From: Marinilongibacter aquaticus
GTDB taxonomy: Bacteria; Bacteroidota; Bacteroidia; Cytophagales; Spirosomataceae
Assembly: GCF_020149935.1 (NCBI RefSeq)
Contig: NZ_CP083757.1
Coordinates: 4,365,501-4,429,500, forward strand
Reading direction: 5' to 3'
DNA length: 64,000 bases
In this document: positions 15,177 through 25,422 of the stretch, in pieces
How the letters are laid out: each line of letters starts with the position of its first letter
Position numbering within the stretch: position 1 is the stretch's first letter
Notes under the pieces: generated by a model
Database searches by the model: none
Seen by the model: only the letters and a program-made list of their open reading frames with translations
What the model was told of the DNA's origin: nothing
Made by a program: the position numbers and the translations under genes

Positions 15177-17648
15177 TTAGCTTTCGCCCAATTTGAGGCA
15201 TTCTTCCAAGGTCAATTCTTCAGGTTTTTTATCTTTCGGAATTTTCACGTTTCGTTTGCCAATTTTGATATACGGTCCATAACGCCCGTTCAACACTTGT
15301 ACGCTTTCATTCTCTGGGAATGTCTTGATGACTTTGTTCTTTTCTTTTTGAAGATATTCTTCAATTTTTTCAGCGACTTTGTCGTCTTCAATCGTCAAAG
15401 GGTCCTCGCCTTTGATATTGATGAACTTGCCATTGTATTTGATATAAGGCCCGAAACGCCCTTTGCCTACTTGCACTGCTTCGCCTTTGTAGTCCGCCAT
15501 GTCACGGGGCAAAGCATTGGCTGGGTCTTTTCTTCGTGTTTCTATAATTTCAATGGCCCTTTCGAGGTTGACGGCAAACGGATCTTCTCCTTTGTCCAGG
15601 TTGTAATATTTGCCATTGTGCAGAATATACGGTCCGTAGCGGCCTTCATTCACGACCAATGCCTGATCTTCGAAAATGCCCAATTCCAAAGGAAGTTTGG
15701 GCCCGTTGATCACCGCCATGGCCTCTTCGAGCGTCACATTGGCAATGAGCGTGCCTTTTTTCAAGGAAATGAATTCCGGTTTGTCTTCATCGGTGCTTTC
15801 GCCCACTTGAATATAGGGACCGTATTTTCCGATTTTCGCAAATATTTTTTTGCCTGATTTGGGTTCGATTCCCAACTCGTAGGAGTTTCCTGAAGAAGCT
15901 TCACTTTCAGCCGCTTTGTCCACTTTTTGGTGGAATTCTTGATAAAAGCTGTTGATCATGTTTTGCCATGGGAGCTTGCCTTCGGCCACATCATCAAATT
16001 CATCTTCAACTTTGGCGGTGAACTTGTAATCCAGTACTTCGTCAAAGTTTTCAACAAGGTAGTCATTGACAATCATGCCGATATTGGTAGGGAAGAGCTT
16101 GGCTTTTTCCGAACCAAAAGTCTCTGTGCCGTGATTTTCCTTTATTTCGGCATTGCTTAAAATATATTCTCGGAATTTTCGCTCCTGTCCAGGGCGGTCT
16201 TCTTTGACAATATAATTTCGCTTGATTACGGTCGAAATGGTAGGGGCGTAGGTTGAAGGTCGGCCGATGCCCAGTTCTTCCAGTTTTTTCACCAAGCTGG
16301 CTTCTGTAAACCTTGCAGGAGGTCTGCTGAATCGCTCGGTGGTTTTCATGCTTTGCAAATCCAAGATTTGCCCAACATGAAGTGGCGGAAGCATGCCGCT
16401 GTTTTCTTCGTCTTCGTCGTCTGTCGATTCGAGGTAAACTTTCAAGAAACCATCGAATTTGATGACTTCGCCCGTCGCGGTCAATTCTTCTTCGCGAGTC
16501 GAAATGCCAATTTTGGCGATTGTTCTTTCGATTTGGGCATCGCTCATTTGCGAAGCGATGGCTCTTTTCCAAATCAATTCGTACAGTCTTTTTTGATTAC
16601 GGTCGGCACCGGCTTCGAGCTCCGAAAAGTTTGTTGGGCGAATGGCTTCGTGAGCTTCTTGGGCCGATTCACTTTTTGTTTTGTATTGCCTTGTTTGCAA
16701 ATATTCGTCTCCGTAAGCTGTGCGTATTTGATCCGAAGCACTCGCAATGGCTTCTTGCGAAAGGTTCGTTGAATCGGTACGCATATAAGTGATTTTACCA
16801 CTTTCGTATAGCCTTTGAGCTACTTGCATGGTTTGGGCTACAGAAAAGCTGAGCTTTCGAGAGGCCTCTTGTTGCAGGGTCGAAGTGGTAAAAGGAGCGG
16901 CGGGTTTCCGCTTGCTCGGCTTCACCTCCAAATTGTTGATATTGAAGCTGGCTTGCTTGCAATCTTCCAAGAAAGCCACGGCTTCTTTTTCGGTTTCGAA
17001 GTTTTTGGGCAATTCGGCCTTCAGAATTTTCCCTTTCTCTACTTCGAAAAGGGCCGATACTTTAAAACTCGAAACAGCTTCATGGTTTTCGATTTCACGT
17101 TCCCTCTCTACAATAATGCGAACAGCCACGGACTGCACGCGGCCTGCGGATAAGTTTTTCCTGTCGGCTCCACCCAAACGTATCTTTTTCCACAATACGG
17201 GCGAAAGCTCAAAACCCACGAGGCGGTCGAGCACGCGACGAGCCTGCTGAGCATTTACCAAATCGATATCAATACCCCTTGGGTTTTCGATAGCTTTCGA
17301 AATGGCATTCTTTGTGATTTCCCGAAAAACGATGCGTTTCACACCGTCATCCAAGCCCAGTGCTTCTTTCAAATGCCAAGAAATGGCTTCTCCTTCGCGG
17401 TCGTCGTCAGTGGCGAGCCATACTATATTTCCTTTGGCCAACTTTTTCAGCTCGGATACGACTTTTTTCTTGTCGCTCGAAACTTCATAAGTGGGCTCAT
17501 AATTTTTTTCCACGTCTACTCCGAGTTGCTTTTCGGGTAAATCCCGGATATGACCAAAGCTCGATTTCACAATGAAATCTTTCCCCAAATACCCTTCAAT
17601 AGTCTTTGCTTTGGCGGGCGACTCAACAATGACCAGATTCTTCGACAT
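15177..17648 (-). CDS. topA: DNA topoisomerase I
   Basis: An 823-residue type IA topoisomerase that relaxes negative supercoils. The TOPRIM domain shows E9 (VIVESPAKAKTIEGYLG) and D81-x-D83-x-E85 (DDDREGEAISWHL); the catalytic Tyr is Y288 in KITYMRTDSTN. The C-terminus carries four repeats of the GRYGPYI..NGKYxN..GEDPF type (from about residue 610) in place of the zinc ribbons of E. coli TopA, as is usual in Bacteroidota. There is no cysteine-rich tail. The gene stands alone with its own terminator. Confidence 0.96.
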   Translation of the reverse strand: MSKNLVIVESPAKAKTIEGYLGKDFIVKSSFGHIRDLPEKQLGVDVEKNYEPTYEVSSDKKKVVSELKKLAKGNIVWLATDDDREGEAISWHLKEALGLDDGVKRIVFREITKNAISKAIENPRGIDIDLVNAQQARRVLDRLVGFELSPVLWKKIRLGGADRKNLSAGRVQSVAVRIIVEREREIENHEAVSSFKVSALFEVEKGKILKAELPKNFETEKEAVAFLEDCKQASFNINNLEVKPSKRKPAAPFTTSTLQQEASRKLSFSVAQTMQVAQRLYESGKITYMRTDSTNLSQEAIASASDQIRTAYGDEYLQTRQYKTKSESAQEAHEAIRPTNFSELEAGADRNQKRLYELIWKRAIASQMSDAQIERTIAKIGISTREEELTATGEVIKFDGFLKVYLESTDDEDEENSGMLPPLHVGQILDLQSMKTTERFSRPPARFTEASLVKKLEELGIGRPSTYAPTISTVIKRNYIVKEDRPGQERKFREYILSNAEIKENHGTETFGSEKAKLFPTNIGMIVNDYLVENFDEVLDYKFTAKVEDEFDDVAEGKLPWQNMINSFYQEFHQKVDKAAESEASSGNSYELGIEPKSGKKIFAKIGKYGPYIQVGESTDEDKPEFISLKKGTLIANVTLEEAMAVINGPKLPLELGIFEDQALVVNEGRYGPYILHNGKYYNLDKGEDPFAVNLERAIEIIETRRKDPANALPRDMADYKGEAVQVGKGRFGPYIKYNGKFINIKGEDPLTIEDDKVAEKIEEYLQKEKNKVIKTFPENESVQVLNGRYGPYIKIGKRNVKIPKDKKPEELTLEECLKLGES

Positions 17649-17979
17649 ATACTAATTGCTGTGTTTGTGATCGCTGATTTGCTGGCAAAGTAAGTATTTA
17701 TCTTCCAGCATTGCGAAATTTTATTTAAAAACAGGACAGTGCTCTCGCGACTCAATTATACAGTTTATTGCAAACTTTCCAAGTTTTCAGCACTTTGGCA
17801 CTATTCCTTTGCATTTCTGGTTCTTTAAACAAAGAAGGAGCCCGCTTCGGTTTCACTTGATAAAAATAACTTTCGATTTACTTTTTCGATGGTATTTTTT
17901 ACTTTTGGGGGCTGAAAATACCCCCTTTGGGCTTTTCGCTTTGGGCTAACTAAATTTTTACTCTTAAACCCGATCAAAT
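17649..17979. other. Intergenic region between topA and acn
   Basis: A 331-bp AT-rich gap between divergent genes. Apart from the acn promoter and the G5/C5 hairpin at 17907-17925 I see no ORF, RNA gene or repeat in it. Confidence 0.6.
17900..17925 (+). promoter_or_regulatory. Predicted acn promoter with overlapping GGGGG/CCCCC hairpin
   Basis: TACTTTTG (17900-17907) is a perfect -7 element; the -33 element is weak. Immediately at the expected start lies a hairpin of GGGGG (17907-17911) and CCCCC (17921-17925) with a nine-base loop, which would form the very 5' end of the leader. Confidence 0.5.
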
Positions 17980-20259
17980 ATGGCATCTAAAATCTTTGAT
18001 TTAGACATGATAAAAAATGTTTATGCTCAGCTTGATTCGAAAATCAAAGCTGCTCGTGAACAGGTAAATAAACCACTGACCCTATCTGAAAAAATACTGT
18101 ACAGCCACTTGTGGCAAGGCGAAGCCAGCGAATCTTTTGAAAGAGGAAAGTCTTATGTAGATTTTGCTCCCGATCGCGTGGCCATGCAAGATGCCACTGC
18201 CCAAATGGCACTTTTGCAATTCATGCAAGCGGGTAAAAAGAAGGTGGCCGTACCTTCAACTGCTCACGCCGACCACTTGATTCTTGCCAAACAAGGTGCT
18301 GAAGCCGATTTGCAGGAATCATTGAACAAGAACAACGAAGTGTTCAACTTCCTCAGCTCTGTGTGTAATAAATACGGCATTGGTTTTTGGAAGCCGGGTG
18401 CTGGAATTATCCACCAAGTTGTGTTGGAGAATTACGCTTTTCCGGGTGGTATGATGATCGGAACGGATTCGCATACTGTGAATGCAGGAGGTTTGGGCAT
18501 GGTGGCCATTGGTGTCGGTGGTGCGGATGCCGTAGACGTTATGGCCGGAATGGCTTGGGAATTGAAGTTCCCTAAATTGATAGGTGTGAAGCTTACTGGC
18601 CAATTGAATGGTTGGACTTCACCTAAAGATGTAATCTTGAAAGTTGCAGGTATCTTGACTGTAAAGGGCGGTACCGGATGCATTGTTGAATATTTTGGTG
18701 AAGGTGCTCAGTCGCTTTCTTGTACTGGAAAAGGTACCATTTGTAATATGGGTGCCGAGATCGGTGCCACAACTTCTACATTCGGTTATGACGAATCGAT
18801 GAGAAGATATTTGGTGGCCACAGGCCGCGAAGAGGTAGTAAAACTTGCGGATGAAGTTGCCGATCATTTGACTGGTGACCCAGAAGTATATGCCGAGCCA
18901 GAAAAGTATTTCGATCAAGTAATCGAAATCGACCTTTCTACTTTGAGCCCACACTTGAACGGCCCGTTCACTCCAGATTTGGCTACGCCTATCGCAGAGA
19001 TGAAAGAGCGTGCCGAAAAGAACGGATGGCCTACTAAAGTAGAATGGGGCTTGATCGGTTCGTGTACAAACTCTTCGTACGAAGATTTGTCGCGTGCGGC
19101 TTCAATTGCACAGCAAGCAGTGGATAAAGGTTTGGTGACGAAAGCCGAATTTGGTATCAATCCGGGTTCAGAGCAAGTGCGTTTTACGGCACACCGTGAT
19201 GGCCTTTTACAAGCATTCCAAGATTTGAATGCTACGATATTTACCAACGCCTGTGGCCCGTGTATCGGACAGTGGGATAGAAAAGGAGCGGATGAGCAGA
19301 AAGTAAACACCATTGTGCACTCTTTCAATAGAAACTTCAAGAAAAGAGCCGACGGCAACCCGAATACAAACGCTTTCGTCACATCGCCTGAAATGGTGGC
19401 GGCTTTGGCGATTGCTGGTGATTTGACCTTCAACCCGATTACGGATAGCTTGATCAACAAAGACGGTGAGCAAGTGAAATTGGATCCTCCTGTGGGCGAT
19501 GAGCTTCCAGAAAAGGGGTTTGCAGTAGAAGACAATGGCTACCAAGCTCCTGCTGAAGACGGGTCTGGTGTAGAGGTTGTGGTGAACCCTGAGTCTGATC
19601 GCTTGCAATTGTTGACTCCATTTACCGCTTGGGATGGCAAAAACATTTCAGGTGCAAGGCTTTTGATCAAAGCTTATGGTAAATGTACTACGGATCACAT
19701 TTCAATGGCTGGTCCTTGGTTGCGTTACCGTGGACACTTGGACAATATTTCAAACAACCTTTTGATTGGGGCTACCAACGCGTTCAACATGGAAAGTAAC
19801 CGTGTGGTGAATCAATTGACAGGTGAAATAAACGATGTGCCGGGTGCAGCGAGAGCGTACAAAGCGGCTGGAATTCCTACAATTGTAGTGGGAGATCACA
19901 ATTACGGAGAAGGTTCTTCTCGCGAGCATGCCGCTATGGAACCGCGTCACTTGGGCGTACGTGCCGTAATCGTGAAGTCATTTGCCCGTATCCACGAAAC
20001 AAACTTGAAGAAACAAGGGATGTTGGGCTTGACTTTTGCCGATGAAAACGACTACGATTTGATTAAAGAAGACGATACCTTCAACTTCGTTGATTTGGAA
20101 GGTTTCGCTCCAGATACGCAATTGACTTTGGAAGTGGTACATGCCGATGGATCGAAAGATTTGATCAAATTGAATCACTCGTACAATGAGCAACAAATCG
20201 CTTGGTTTAAGGCAGGTTCTGCATTGAATTTGATTGCAGCCCAAGCCAAAAACGCATAA
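17980..20259 (+). CDS. acn: Aconitate hydratase
   Basis: A 759-residue aconitase of the TCA cycle interconverting citrate and isocitrate. The 4Fe-4S ligands are Cys362 (GSCTNSS), Cys425 and Cys428 (ACGPCIGQ). Substrate-binding blocks include [13 protein letters not shown] and, in the swivel domain, [22 protein letters not shown]. Length and order resemble the mitochondrial-type aconitase common in Bacteroidota rather than E. coli AcnB. It is a single-gene unit with a strong terminator at 20281. Confidence 0.96.
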   Translation: MASKIFDLDMIKNVYAQLDSKIKAAREQVNKPLTLSEKILYSHLWQGEASESFERGKSYVDFAPDRVAMQDATAQMALLQFMQAGKKKVAVPSTAHADHLILAKQGAEADLQESLNKNNEVFNFLSSVCNKYGIGFWKPGAGIIHQVVLENYAFPGGMMIGTDSHTVNAGGLGMVAIGVGGADAVDVMAGMAWELKFPKLIGVKLTGQLNGWTSPKDVILKVAGILTVKGGTGCIVEYFGEGAQSLSCTGKGTICNMGAEIGATTSTFGYDESMRRYLVATGREEVVKLADEVADHLTGDPEVYAEPEKYFDQVIEIDLSTLSPHLNGPFTPDLATPIAEMKERAEKNGWPTKVEWGLIGSCTNSSYEDLSRAASIAQQAVDKGLVTKAEFGINPGSEQVRFTAHRDGLLQAFQDLNATIFTNACGPCIGQWDRKGADEQKVNTIVHSFNRNFKKRADGNPNTNAFVTSPEMVAALAIAGDLTFNPITDSLINKDGEQVKLDPPVGDELPEKGFAVEDNGYQAPAEDGSGVEVVVNPESDRLQLLTPFTAWDGKNISGARLLIKAYGKCTTDHISMAGPWLRYRGHLDNISNNLLIGATNAFNMESNRVVNQLTGEINDVPGAARAYKAAGIPTIVVGDHNYGEGSSREHAAMEPRHLGVRAVIVKSFARIHETNLKKQGMLGLTFADENDYDLIKEDDTFNFVDLEGFAPDTQLTLEVVHADGSKDLIKLNHSYNEQQIAWFKAGSALNLIAAQAKNA

Positions 20260-20280
20260 TACATTTGTTTCAAATTGAAG

Positions 20281-20310
20281 GCCATCAGCCGAAAGCTGAT
20301 GGCTTTTTTG
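20281..20310 (+). terminator. Terminator of acn
   Basis: GCCATCAGC and GCTGATGGC form a 9-bp stem with a CGAAA loop, followed by six T. The next gene's start is therefore taken as 20338 rather than the upstream ATG at 20275, which lies before this hairpin. Confidence 0.88.
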
Positions 20311-20337
20311 TATTTTAGGGTATTCAATTTTCGAAAT

Positions 20338-22083
20338 ATGCGGAAAATCCTACTTCTTTTCGTGCTTTTTCCATTCGCTCTTTGGTGCAAAGCCCAGGAT
20401 ATCAACATGGCACCGGACAGCACTTTTTTGCACAACAGCTTGCAAAAGGATGTGAGTTTGCGGTTTATGGGCAACGACAGTGGTCTTTCTTATTTTACGT
20501 ATAAAAATTTTGACGACGCCAATGTGCAATTGGTGGCTTTTGAGAAAAATGGAGAATTGGCTTTCCAGAAAAGTCTTGATTTGCAAATTGAGCCCTATAA
20601 GTTTCAAAAGATTGACAGTAAACGCTATTTGATAAAGCAAGGGGCCTCATCCACTTCGGGAATTGTGGATGTAGATTTGGGCTATATCGCGACAAGCCAT
20701 TTGGCCGAAAAGCTTTTTTTCTCCGCTCGAAATCAATCATTTTTTGGTTTACGCGAAGGTGTGATTCACCAGTTCGATTTGAATTTAAATGAGAAGGCCG
20801 GTTTTGCCATTGCGTCAAATGCGTTGAAATGGATTGACGTTTCGCTTGATGGGAACTTGTTCATTGACGATGGAGAAAAGATCATTTGTACGGATATGAA
20901 CGGAAATCCGGTGGCAAATTTCAACACGATAGAAAGGTCGACATTGCCCAATGGACTTACGCCGGTGAACTATGATTTGCAAGATGAGGCCTTGTATTTG
21001 GCTTTGAGCTCGGGCTTCGGGGTGCAATTGAAGAAGTTCGACCTTGCCGGAAACCCTTTACAAGCGGAATATGAAGAAACGCGAATTGCCGAATTGCCGC
21101 TTCGTGTGCTGGATATAGACGAGCGGCGTTGGGCCATTGTAGAAGTGAACAACAATGGAGCCGACTGGTTGAACATTTATGAGGAAAATAAAGGGCGGAT
21201 AAAAAGACATGCCGTGGTTGGTTTAAAACTCTATCCCAATTCAGAAAAGGTGGCTTTGTTGGGACACGATGGACACAACAATTTTTTTGTGAGCATTTTT
21301 GGGAATAACCTTGTGCGTGTTTCGCTCAGCAATCAAAAGTATTTGGAGAACTTGGTTTCGGGGACGGCCAATTTGTGCGAGGGCGGTAGTCCGGAATTGA
21401 ATACGCATTTTGTGACAAATACGGGCCAGTTGGCAGATTTGAAAATAGCCTCGGGAAATGCACATGTCGAACAGGAACAAAAGATAGTTTTGGATGATGG
21501 TTCAAATTCAGAGAATAATGCTTTGGAAATAGCGGTCGTCGCCAGTCATGTGCCTGCTCTTTTTCACCGTTTTGAAGGTTTTGCACAGGATCCGAAACTT
21601 GAAATTCGGAATGTTATAGGTAGTTTGGAGTATCCAAAAACTTGGTCGATCGAATATGAAACTTTTTCGGGCGGCGTGGTGACATTGGAGAAAATAGACG
21701 GCGATTTTTCCTTTCAGGGGAATACTTTGGTGCCAGAGAACAAAGATTCAAAGGCCGAGTTCAAAATAGTACAATCGTCTGATCGTTGCTTTTTGTCTGC
21801 CTCAAAAGTGTATACGGTCGATTTGAAAGCAAGCCCTTTGGGCAATGAGCCGGTCAAAGTAAATTTGGCGTATCCAAATCCTGTGCAAAAAGGAGAAGCC
21901 ATTATAGTTTCCATTCCTTATTCAAAGGGGAATACGCTTAGTGATATGCGGGGTAGAGAAGTGCAATTGATTCAAGAGACCCTCGATTCGGCTAGCATAA
22001 AATTGAAAACGGCACATCTGCCATCGGGCGTATACATTTTGAAGCCCGCGAAAGGGAAATCGCAGAAAATCGTAATTGAATAA
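20338..22083 (+). CDS. Secreted protein with T9SS type A sorting domain
   Basis: About 581 residues: signal peptide (MRKILLLFVLFPFALWCKAQ), a long region of short beta strands resembling a beta-propeller, and a C-terminal Por-secretion tail from about residue 500 (LAYPNPVQKGEAIIVSIPY, then LPSGVYILKP and a final KIVIE). The tail marks it as a T9SS cargo exported across the outer membrane, usually to the cell surface. No catalytic motif is seen in the passenger, so its job is unknown. It is a single gene between the acn terminator and a convergent small gene. Confidence 0.85.
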   Translation: MRKILLLFVLFPFALWCKAQDINMAPDSTFLHNSLQKDVSLRFMGNDSGLSYFTYKNFDDANVQLVAFEKNGELAFQKSLDLQIEPYKFQKIDSKRYLIKQGASSTSGIVDVDLGYIATSHLAEKLFFSARNQSFFGLREGVIHQFDLNLNEKAGFAIASNALKWIDVSLDGNLFIDDGEKIICTDMNGNPVANFNTIERSTLPNGLTPVNYDLQDEALYLALSSGFGVQLKKFDLAGNPLQAEYEETRIAELPLRVLDIDERRWAIVEVNNNGADWLNIYEENKGRIKRHAVVGLKLYPNSEKVALLGHDGHNNFFVSIFGNNLVRVSLSNQKYLENLVSGTANLCEGGSPELNTHFVTNTGQLADLKIASGNAHVEQEQKIVLDDGSNSENNALEIAVVASHVPALFHRFEGFAQDPKLEIRNVIGSLEYPKTWSIEYETFSGGVVTLEKIDGDFSFQGNTLVPENKDSKAEFKIVQSSDRCFLSASKVYTVDLKASPLGNEPVKVNLAYPNPVQKGEAIIVSIPYSKGNTLSDMRGREVQLIQETLDSASIKLKTAHLPSGVYILKPAKGKSQKIVIE

Positions 22084-22088
22084 TGTTT

Positions 22089-22433
22089 CTATCGCTTGGT
22101 AGGCGGAACGTATGTAAAGCCGTTTTGCACTTTGAGGTTATACTCAAAAAATTCGATGGCTCTACGCAGGTTTTTACGGTTTACAGCGATAAAATAAGGT
22201 TTGAATCCGTTTTTGCGAACCAATTTGGTGTCCAATTTGTAAATCGTACCTTCGGGAAATTTGGAGATTAGACTTTTGGGGCAGCTTACTTTAAGCTCGC
22301 AAGGCACTTGTTGGCCCGAAATAGTTTCCAAATGCATGATAGACCTGTTGGCATCCAGTACAGATGTAGCGTACACATCCAAAAAGTAGTTTTTCGAAAA
22401 CTCTGGTAACTCGTCAACCAACGACAACTGCAT
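22089..22433 (-). CDS. Conserved hypothetical protein, 114 aa
   Basis: A small soluble protein without signal peptide or membrane segment. The sequence mixes beta-prone stretches (HLETISGQQVPCELKVSCP) with a basic C-terminal helix (RKNLRRAIEFFEYNL) and two Cys. It ends five bases after the T9SS cargo stop on the opposite strand. I do not recognise the family; its clean codon pattern and the absence of a competing frame support it as real. Confidence 0.6.
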   Translation of the reverse strand: MQLSLVDELPEFSKNYFLDVYATSVLDANRSIMHLETISGQQVPCELKVSCPKSLISKFPEGTIYKLDTKLVRKNGFKPYFIAVNRKNLRRAIEFFEYNLKVQNGFTYVPPTKR

Positions 22434-22538
22434 GATTTGAAAAAGATATAGATTCTGTACAAAAATAAAATTTTTAGGCTTTTGGACAAAACTTGCTAAA
22501 AAGATTTATTCCCCGATGATTATTCAATCAATTATGTC

Positions 22539-22546
22539 TACTTTTG
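22539..22546 (+). promoter_or_regulatory. Predicted -7 element of the prs promoter
   Basis: TACTTTTG is a perfect match to TAnnTTTG, 27 bp before the prs ATG. No good -33 element is seen 19-20 bp upstream. Confidence 0.45.
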
Positions 22547-22572
22547 CACCTCGTTTTGAAATTCTCCGTTAA

Positions 22573-23523
22573 ATGGCTGAAGTAAAGATATTTTCTGGTA
22601 CAAATTCTAAGTATTTGGCGAGTATGGTTGCCGATTTTTACGGCAAAGAACTTGGCAAAATGGCGATCAAAAGGTTTGCAGACAGTGAAATATCTGTAGC
22701 CTATGACGAGTCGGTCCGCGGATGCGACGTGTTTTTGGTGCAAAGTACATTTCCGAATGCCGACAATTTGATGGAGTTGCTCCTGATGATTGATGCAGCC
22801 AGAAGAGCTTCTGCCCATTATGTGGTGGCCGTGATTCCGTATTTTGGTTATGCTCGACAAGACCGAAAGGATCGTCCGCGTGTTGCCGTGGGTGCGAAAT
22901 TGGTGGCCAACATGTTGATGGCGGCCGGAGCTGATCGCATCATGACACTGGATTTGCACGCAGGTCAGATTCAAGGCTTTTTCGATATTCCAGTAGATCA
23001 TTTGGAGGGGACATCCGTGTTTGTACCGTATTTGAAAACGAGAAATCTGGAGAATTTGATTTTTGCTTCACCGGATGTGGGCGGGGTGGCCCGTGTACGT
23101 AAGTTTGCTTCACATTTCGATGCCGATATTGTGATCTGTGACAAACACCGCAAAAAGGCAAACGAAATCGCTTCAATGCAGTTGATTGGCGAAGTAGAAG
23201 GGGCCAATGTAATCTTGATCGATGATTTGATCGATACAGGAGGGACCATCTGCAAGGCTGCACAAATAATTTTGGACAAAGGAGCGAAGTCGGTGAGGGC
23301 AATTTGTACGCACCCTGTGTTGTCGCACAATGCCCACGATAACATTACGAATTCTGTCTTGGAAGAGTTGATCGTAACGGATTCGATCCCTCTAAGTCGA
23401 GACAATCCAAAAATCAAAGTTCTTTCTGTGGCCGAGCTTTTTGCCAAGGCTATCGGAAGGATAAGAGACAATGGCTCTATAAGCACTTTATTTATAAATT
23501 ATCAACATCAAATTACATTCTAA
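22573..23523 (+). CDS. prs: Ribose-phosphate pyrophosphokinase
   Basis: A 316-residue PRPP synthase making phosphoribosyl diphosphate from ribose 5-phosphate and ATP, the entry to nucleotide, His and Trp synthesis. Signatures seen: FSGTNSKYLA at the N-terminus, FADSEISV, the DLHAGQIQGFFDIPVDHL block and the PRPP-binding loop VILIDDLIDTGGTICKAA. The length is standard. Its TAA overlaps the ATG of rplY by one base (TAATG), so translation is coupled. The usual third gene of this cluster, pth, is not present. Confidence 0.96.
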   Translation: MAEVKIFSGTNSKYLASMVADFYGKELGKMAIKRFADSEISVAYDESVRGCDVFLVQSTFPNADNLMELLLMIDAARRASAHYVVAVIPYFGYARQDRKDRPRVAVGAKLVANMLMAAGADRIMTLDLHAGQIQGFFDIPVDHLEGTSVFVPYLKTRNLENLIFASPDVGGVARVRKFASHFDADIVICDKHRKKANEIASMQLIGEVEGANVILIDDLIDTGGTICKAAQIILDKGAKSVRAICTHPVLSHNAHDNITNSVLEELIVTDSIPLSRDNPKIKVLSVAELFAKAIGRIRDNGSISTLFINYQHQITF

Positions 23524-24125
23524 TGAAAAAAACCGAGATTGTAGGGTATAAAAGAGCGAATCTTGGTCGTTCAGCAGCCAATCAGCTTCGTGCTGAAGGG
23601 CAAGTACCTTGTGTACTGTATGGCGGCAAAGAGCAGGTTTCTTTTTACGCACCGGCGTATTTGTTTCGTCCGTTGACACACACACCAGATGTGTTCGAGG
23701 TATTGTTGAACATCGAAGGAACTGAGTATACCGCTATTTTGCAAGCGACGCAGTTTCACCCAGTGAACGACATGTTGGTGCATGCCGATTTCCTTGAGAT
23801 TACCGACGACAAAGTGATCAAAATCAAAGTACCTATCCGTTTGACGGGTACAGCCGTTGGTTTGAACCAAGGGGGTAAATTGCAGCATAAATTGCGTAAA
23901 CTTACTGTAAAAGGTGCAGTGAAAGACATTCCTGAATATGTGGATGTAGATGTAACGGCCTTGAAATTGGGACAAACTGTGAAAGTCGATGTAATCGAGC
24001 TTCCAGGAATTGAGATCATCGATCCAATTTCGAATCCTGTGGCTTCAGTGAACATTCCAAGATCTGCTCGTATGGCAGCTCAAGCGGGTGGCGATGAAGA
24101 CGAAGATGGAGAAGACGCAGAATAA
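23523..24125 (+). CDS. rplY: 50S ribosomal protein L25/general stress protein Ctc
   Basis: A 200-residue long-form L25 (Ctc/TL5 type) that binds 5S rRNA. The N-terminal domain has RANLGRSAANQLRAEGQVPCVLYGG and the C-terminal TL5 domain KVPIRLTGTAVGLNQGGKLQHKLRKLTVKG, then LPGIEIIDPISNPVASV. It ends in an acidic tail (GGDEDEDGEDAE) common in Bacteroidota copies. It is translationally coupled to prs. Confidence 0.95.
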   Translation: MKKTEIVGYKRANLGRSAANQLRAEGQVPCVLYGGKEQVSFYAPAYLFRPLTHTPDVFEVLLNIEGTEYTAILQATQFHPVNDMLVHADFLEITDDKVIKIKVPIRLTGTAVGLNQGGKLQHKLRKLTVKGAVKDIPEYVDVDVTALKLGQTVKVDVIELPGIEIIDPISNPVASVNIPRSARMAAQAGGDEDEDGEDAE

Positions 24126-24142
24126 GATCTGTTTCAAAAAAT

Positions 24143-24175
24143 AAAAGCCCCTTTCGAAAGAGAGGGGCTTTTTTT
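24143..24175. terminator. Terminator of prs-rplY, shared with convergent small gene
   Basis: AAAGCCCCTTTC and the reverse GAGAGGGGCTTT form a stem with seven T behind it on the plus strand and A/T tract on the other side. The stop codon of the minus-strand gene sits in its T-run. Confidence 0.85.
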
Positions 24176-24407
24176 ATGCTTCTTGCCAAACTTCGGCCTT
24201 TTGTTTTTTTGCCTTGTCTTTCAAGGATTTCAATTTAGCCTTGTTCTTTTTTTCTTCTTTAACCTCTTTCTTGTAGATGGCCTTGGCCAATTTCTTTGCG
24301 GCTTCTTTTTGAGCCTTTAGCACAGATTTCGCTGGGTTTTGCAAAGCGGGCAATTCGCCTAAACCTGTTTCGATCTGCTCTTTCAGTTCCTGTATTCGGT
24401 TGTTCAT
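24174..24407 (-). CDS. Small lysine-rich helical protein
   Basis: A 77-residue, very basic protein predicted to be mostly helix or coiled coil (RIQELKEQIETGLGEL, then AKKLAKAIYKKEVKEEKKNKAKLKSLKDKAKKQKAE). No signal or membrane segment. Composition recalls small nucleic-acid-binding or ribosome-associated proteins, but no family motif is recognisable, so this is only a guess. It is convergent to rplY and alone on its strand. Confidence 0.55.
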   Translation of the reverse strand: MNNRIQELKEQIETGLGELPALQNPAKSVLKAQKEAAKKLAKAIYKKEVKEEKKNKAKLKSLKDKAKKQKAEVWQEA

Positions 24408-24552
24408 TTTCTTGGGGCATATTGGTTTTCATAGGCAATAAATTCTTTTTGAGCCTGAATGCCAAATTAAGCGTGTTAAGTTTTGCTCTTGATTTAACAA
24501 TTCCTTAGCGAAGGCTTAAAGCCTAACTAATATTTGATTAAGAGATTGCAAT

Positions 24553-25413
24553 ATGCAAAGGAATAACCATTTCAAGACCATTGTGATGTCGGATGTGCAT
24601 TTGGGCACGTCGGGCAGCAAAGCCCGTGAGGCCACGGCTTTTATCAAGCAATACAGCTGCGATACGCTTATCCTGAACGGGGATATAATCGATGGCTGGG
24701 GCCTGAAAAAATACGGTGTGTGGAAAAAGAAGCACACGGCCTTTCTGAGAGCCATTTTGAAGACCATCGAAAAAACCGATACGAAGGTACATTATATCCG
24801 CGGAAACCATGATGATTTTCTCGATCAGGTTTTGCCCTTTTCGATTGGGGCAAATTTCCGGATCATCAAAGAAATGACCATCGAGTCGGGTGGACGCCAA
24901 TTGTATATCACGCACGGCGACATTTTCGATTTGGTGACCAAAAAGATGAAATGGCTCGCTCACATTGGGGATATCGGCTATACGTTCCTACTCTGGGTCA
25001 ATAAGAAATATAACCATTACCGCATGGCCAAGGGCTTGCCTTATTATTCTTTGTCGCAAAGGGTGAAGCAGTCGATTAAAATGGCGGTCAATTATGTTTC
25101 GGACTTCGAGGAACAGCTTTGCGAGGTGGCCCGAAGCAAGGGTTGCGAGGGCATTATTTGCGGGCACATTCACCAGCCTGCCTTAAAAGAAATAAACGGA
25201 ATTATGTACATGAACTCAGGAGATTGGGTAGAAAATATGTCGGCTTTGGTTGAAGACCATGACGGCAATTGGGAGATCATTTATTACGCGGTAGAAAAGA
25301 AGTTCAAAGAATTTGATCGTAAGGAAATGAGCCAAGAAGAAAGCGAATTCAACAAAGAGGCTGAAAGCTCGGAAGTGGATTATTCTTACGCTCATCTTTT
25401 TCAACTGAAATAA
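24553..25413 (+). CDS. LpxH-like metallophosphoesterase
   Basis: A 286-residue calcineurin-like phosphoesterase. The metal-binding motifs are all present: SDVHLGTSGSKA (Asp and His near 14-16), NGDIIDGW, RGNHDDF, THGD and CGHIHQP. The long basic insert between THGD and GHIH, with hydrophobic stretches (WLAHIGDIGYTFLLWVNKKYNHYR), fits UDP-2,3-diacylglucosamine hydrolase relatives that dock on the membrane. It is more distant from E. coli LpxH, so a lipid diphosphatase other than the lipid A step is possible. It is followed 9 bp later by a GT-B glycosyltransferase, suggesting a two-gene glycolipid function. Confidence 0.85.
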   Translation: MQRNNHFKTIVMSDVHLGTSGSKAREATAFIKQYSCDTLILNGDIIDGWGLKKYGVWKKKHTAFLRAILKTIEKTDTKVHYIRGNHDDFLDQVLPFSIGANFRIIKEMTIESGGRQLYITHGDIFDLVTKKMKWLAHIGDIGYTFLLWVNKKYNHYRMAKGLPYYSLSQRVKQSIKMAVNYVSDFEEQLCEVARSKGCEGIICGHIHQPALKEINGIMYMNSGDWVENMSALVEDHDGNWEIIYYAVEKKFKEFDRKEMSQEESEFNKEAESSEVDYSYAHLFQLK

Positions 25414-25422
25414 GAACAGATT

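Noticed and set aside
15082-15201. An upstream ATG extending the sirtuin by 40 residues
   Set aside because: The extension runs through the topA terminator hairpin and does not match sirtuin N-termini.
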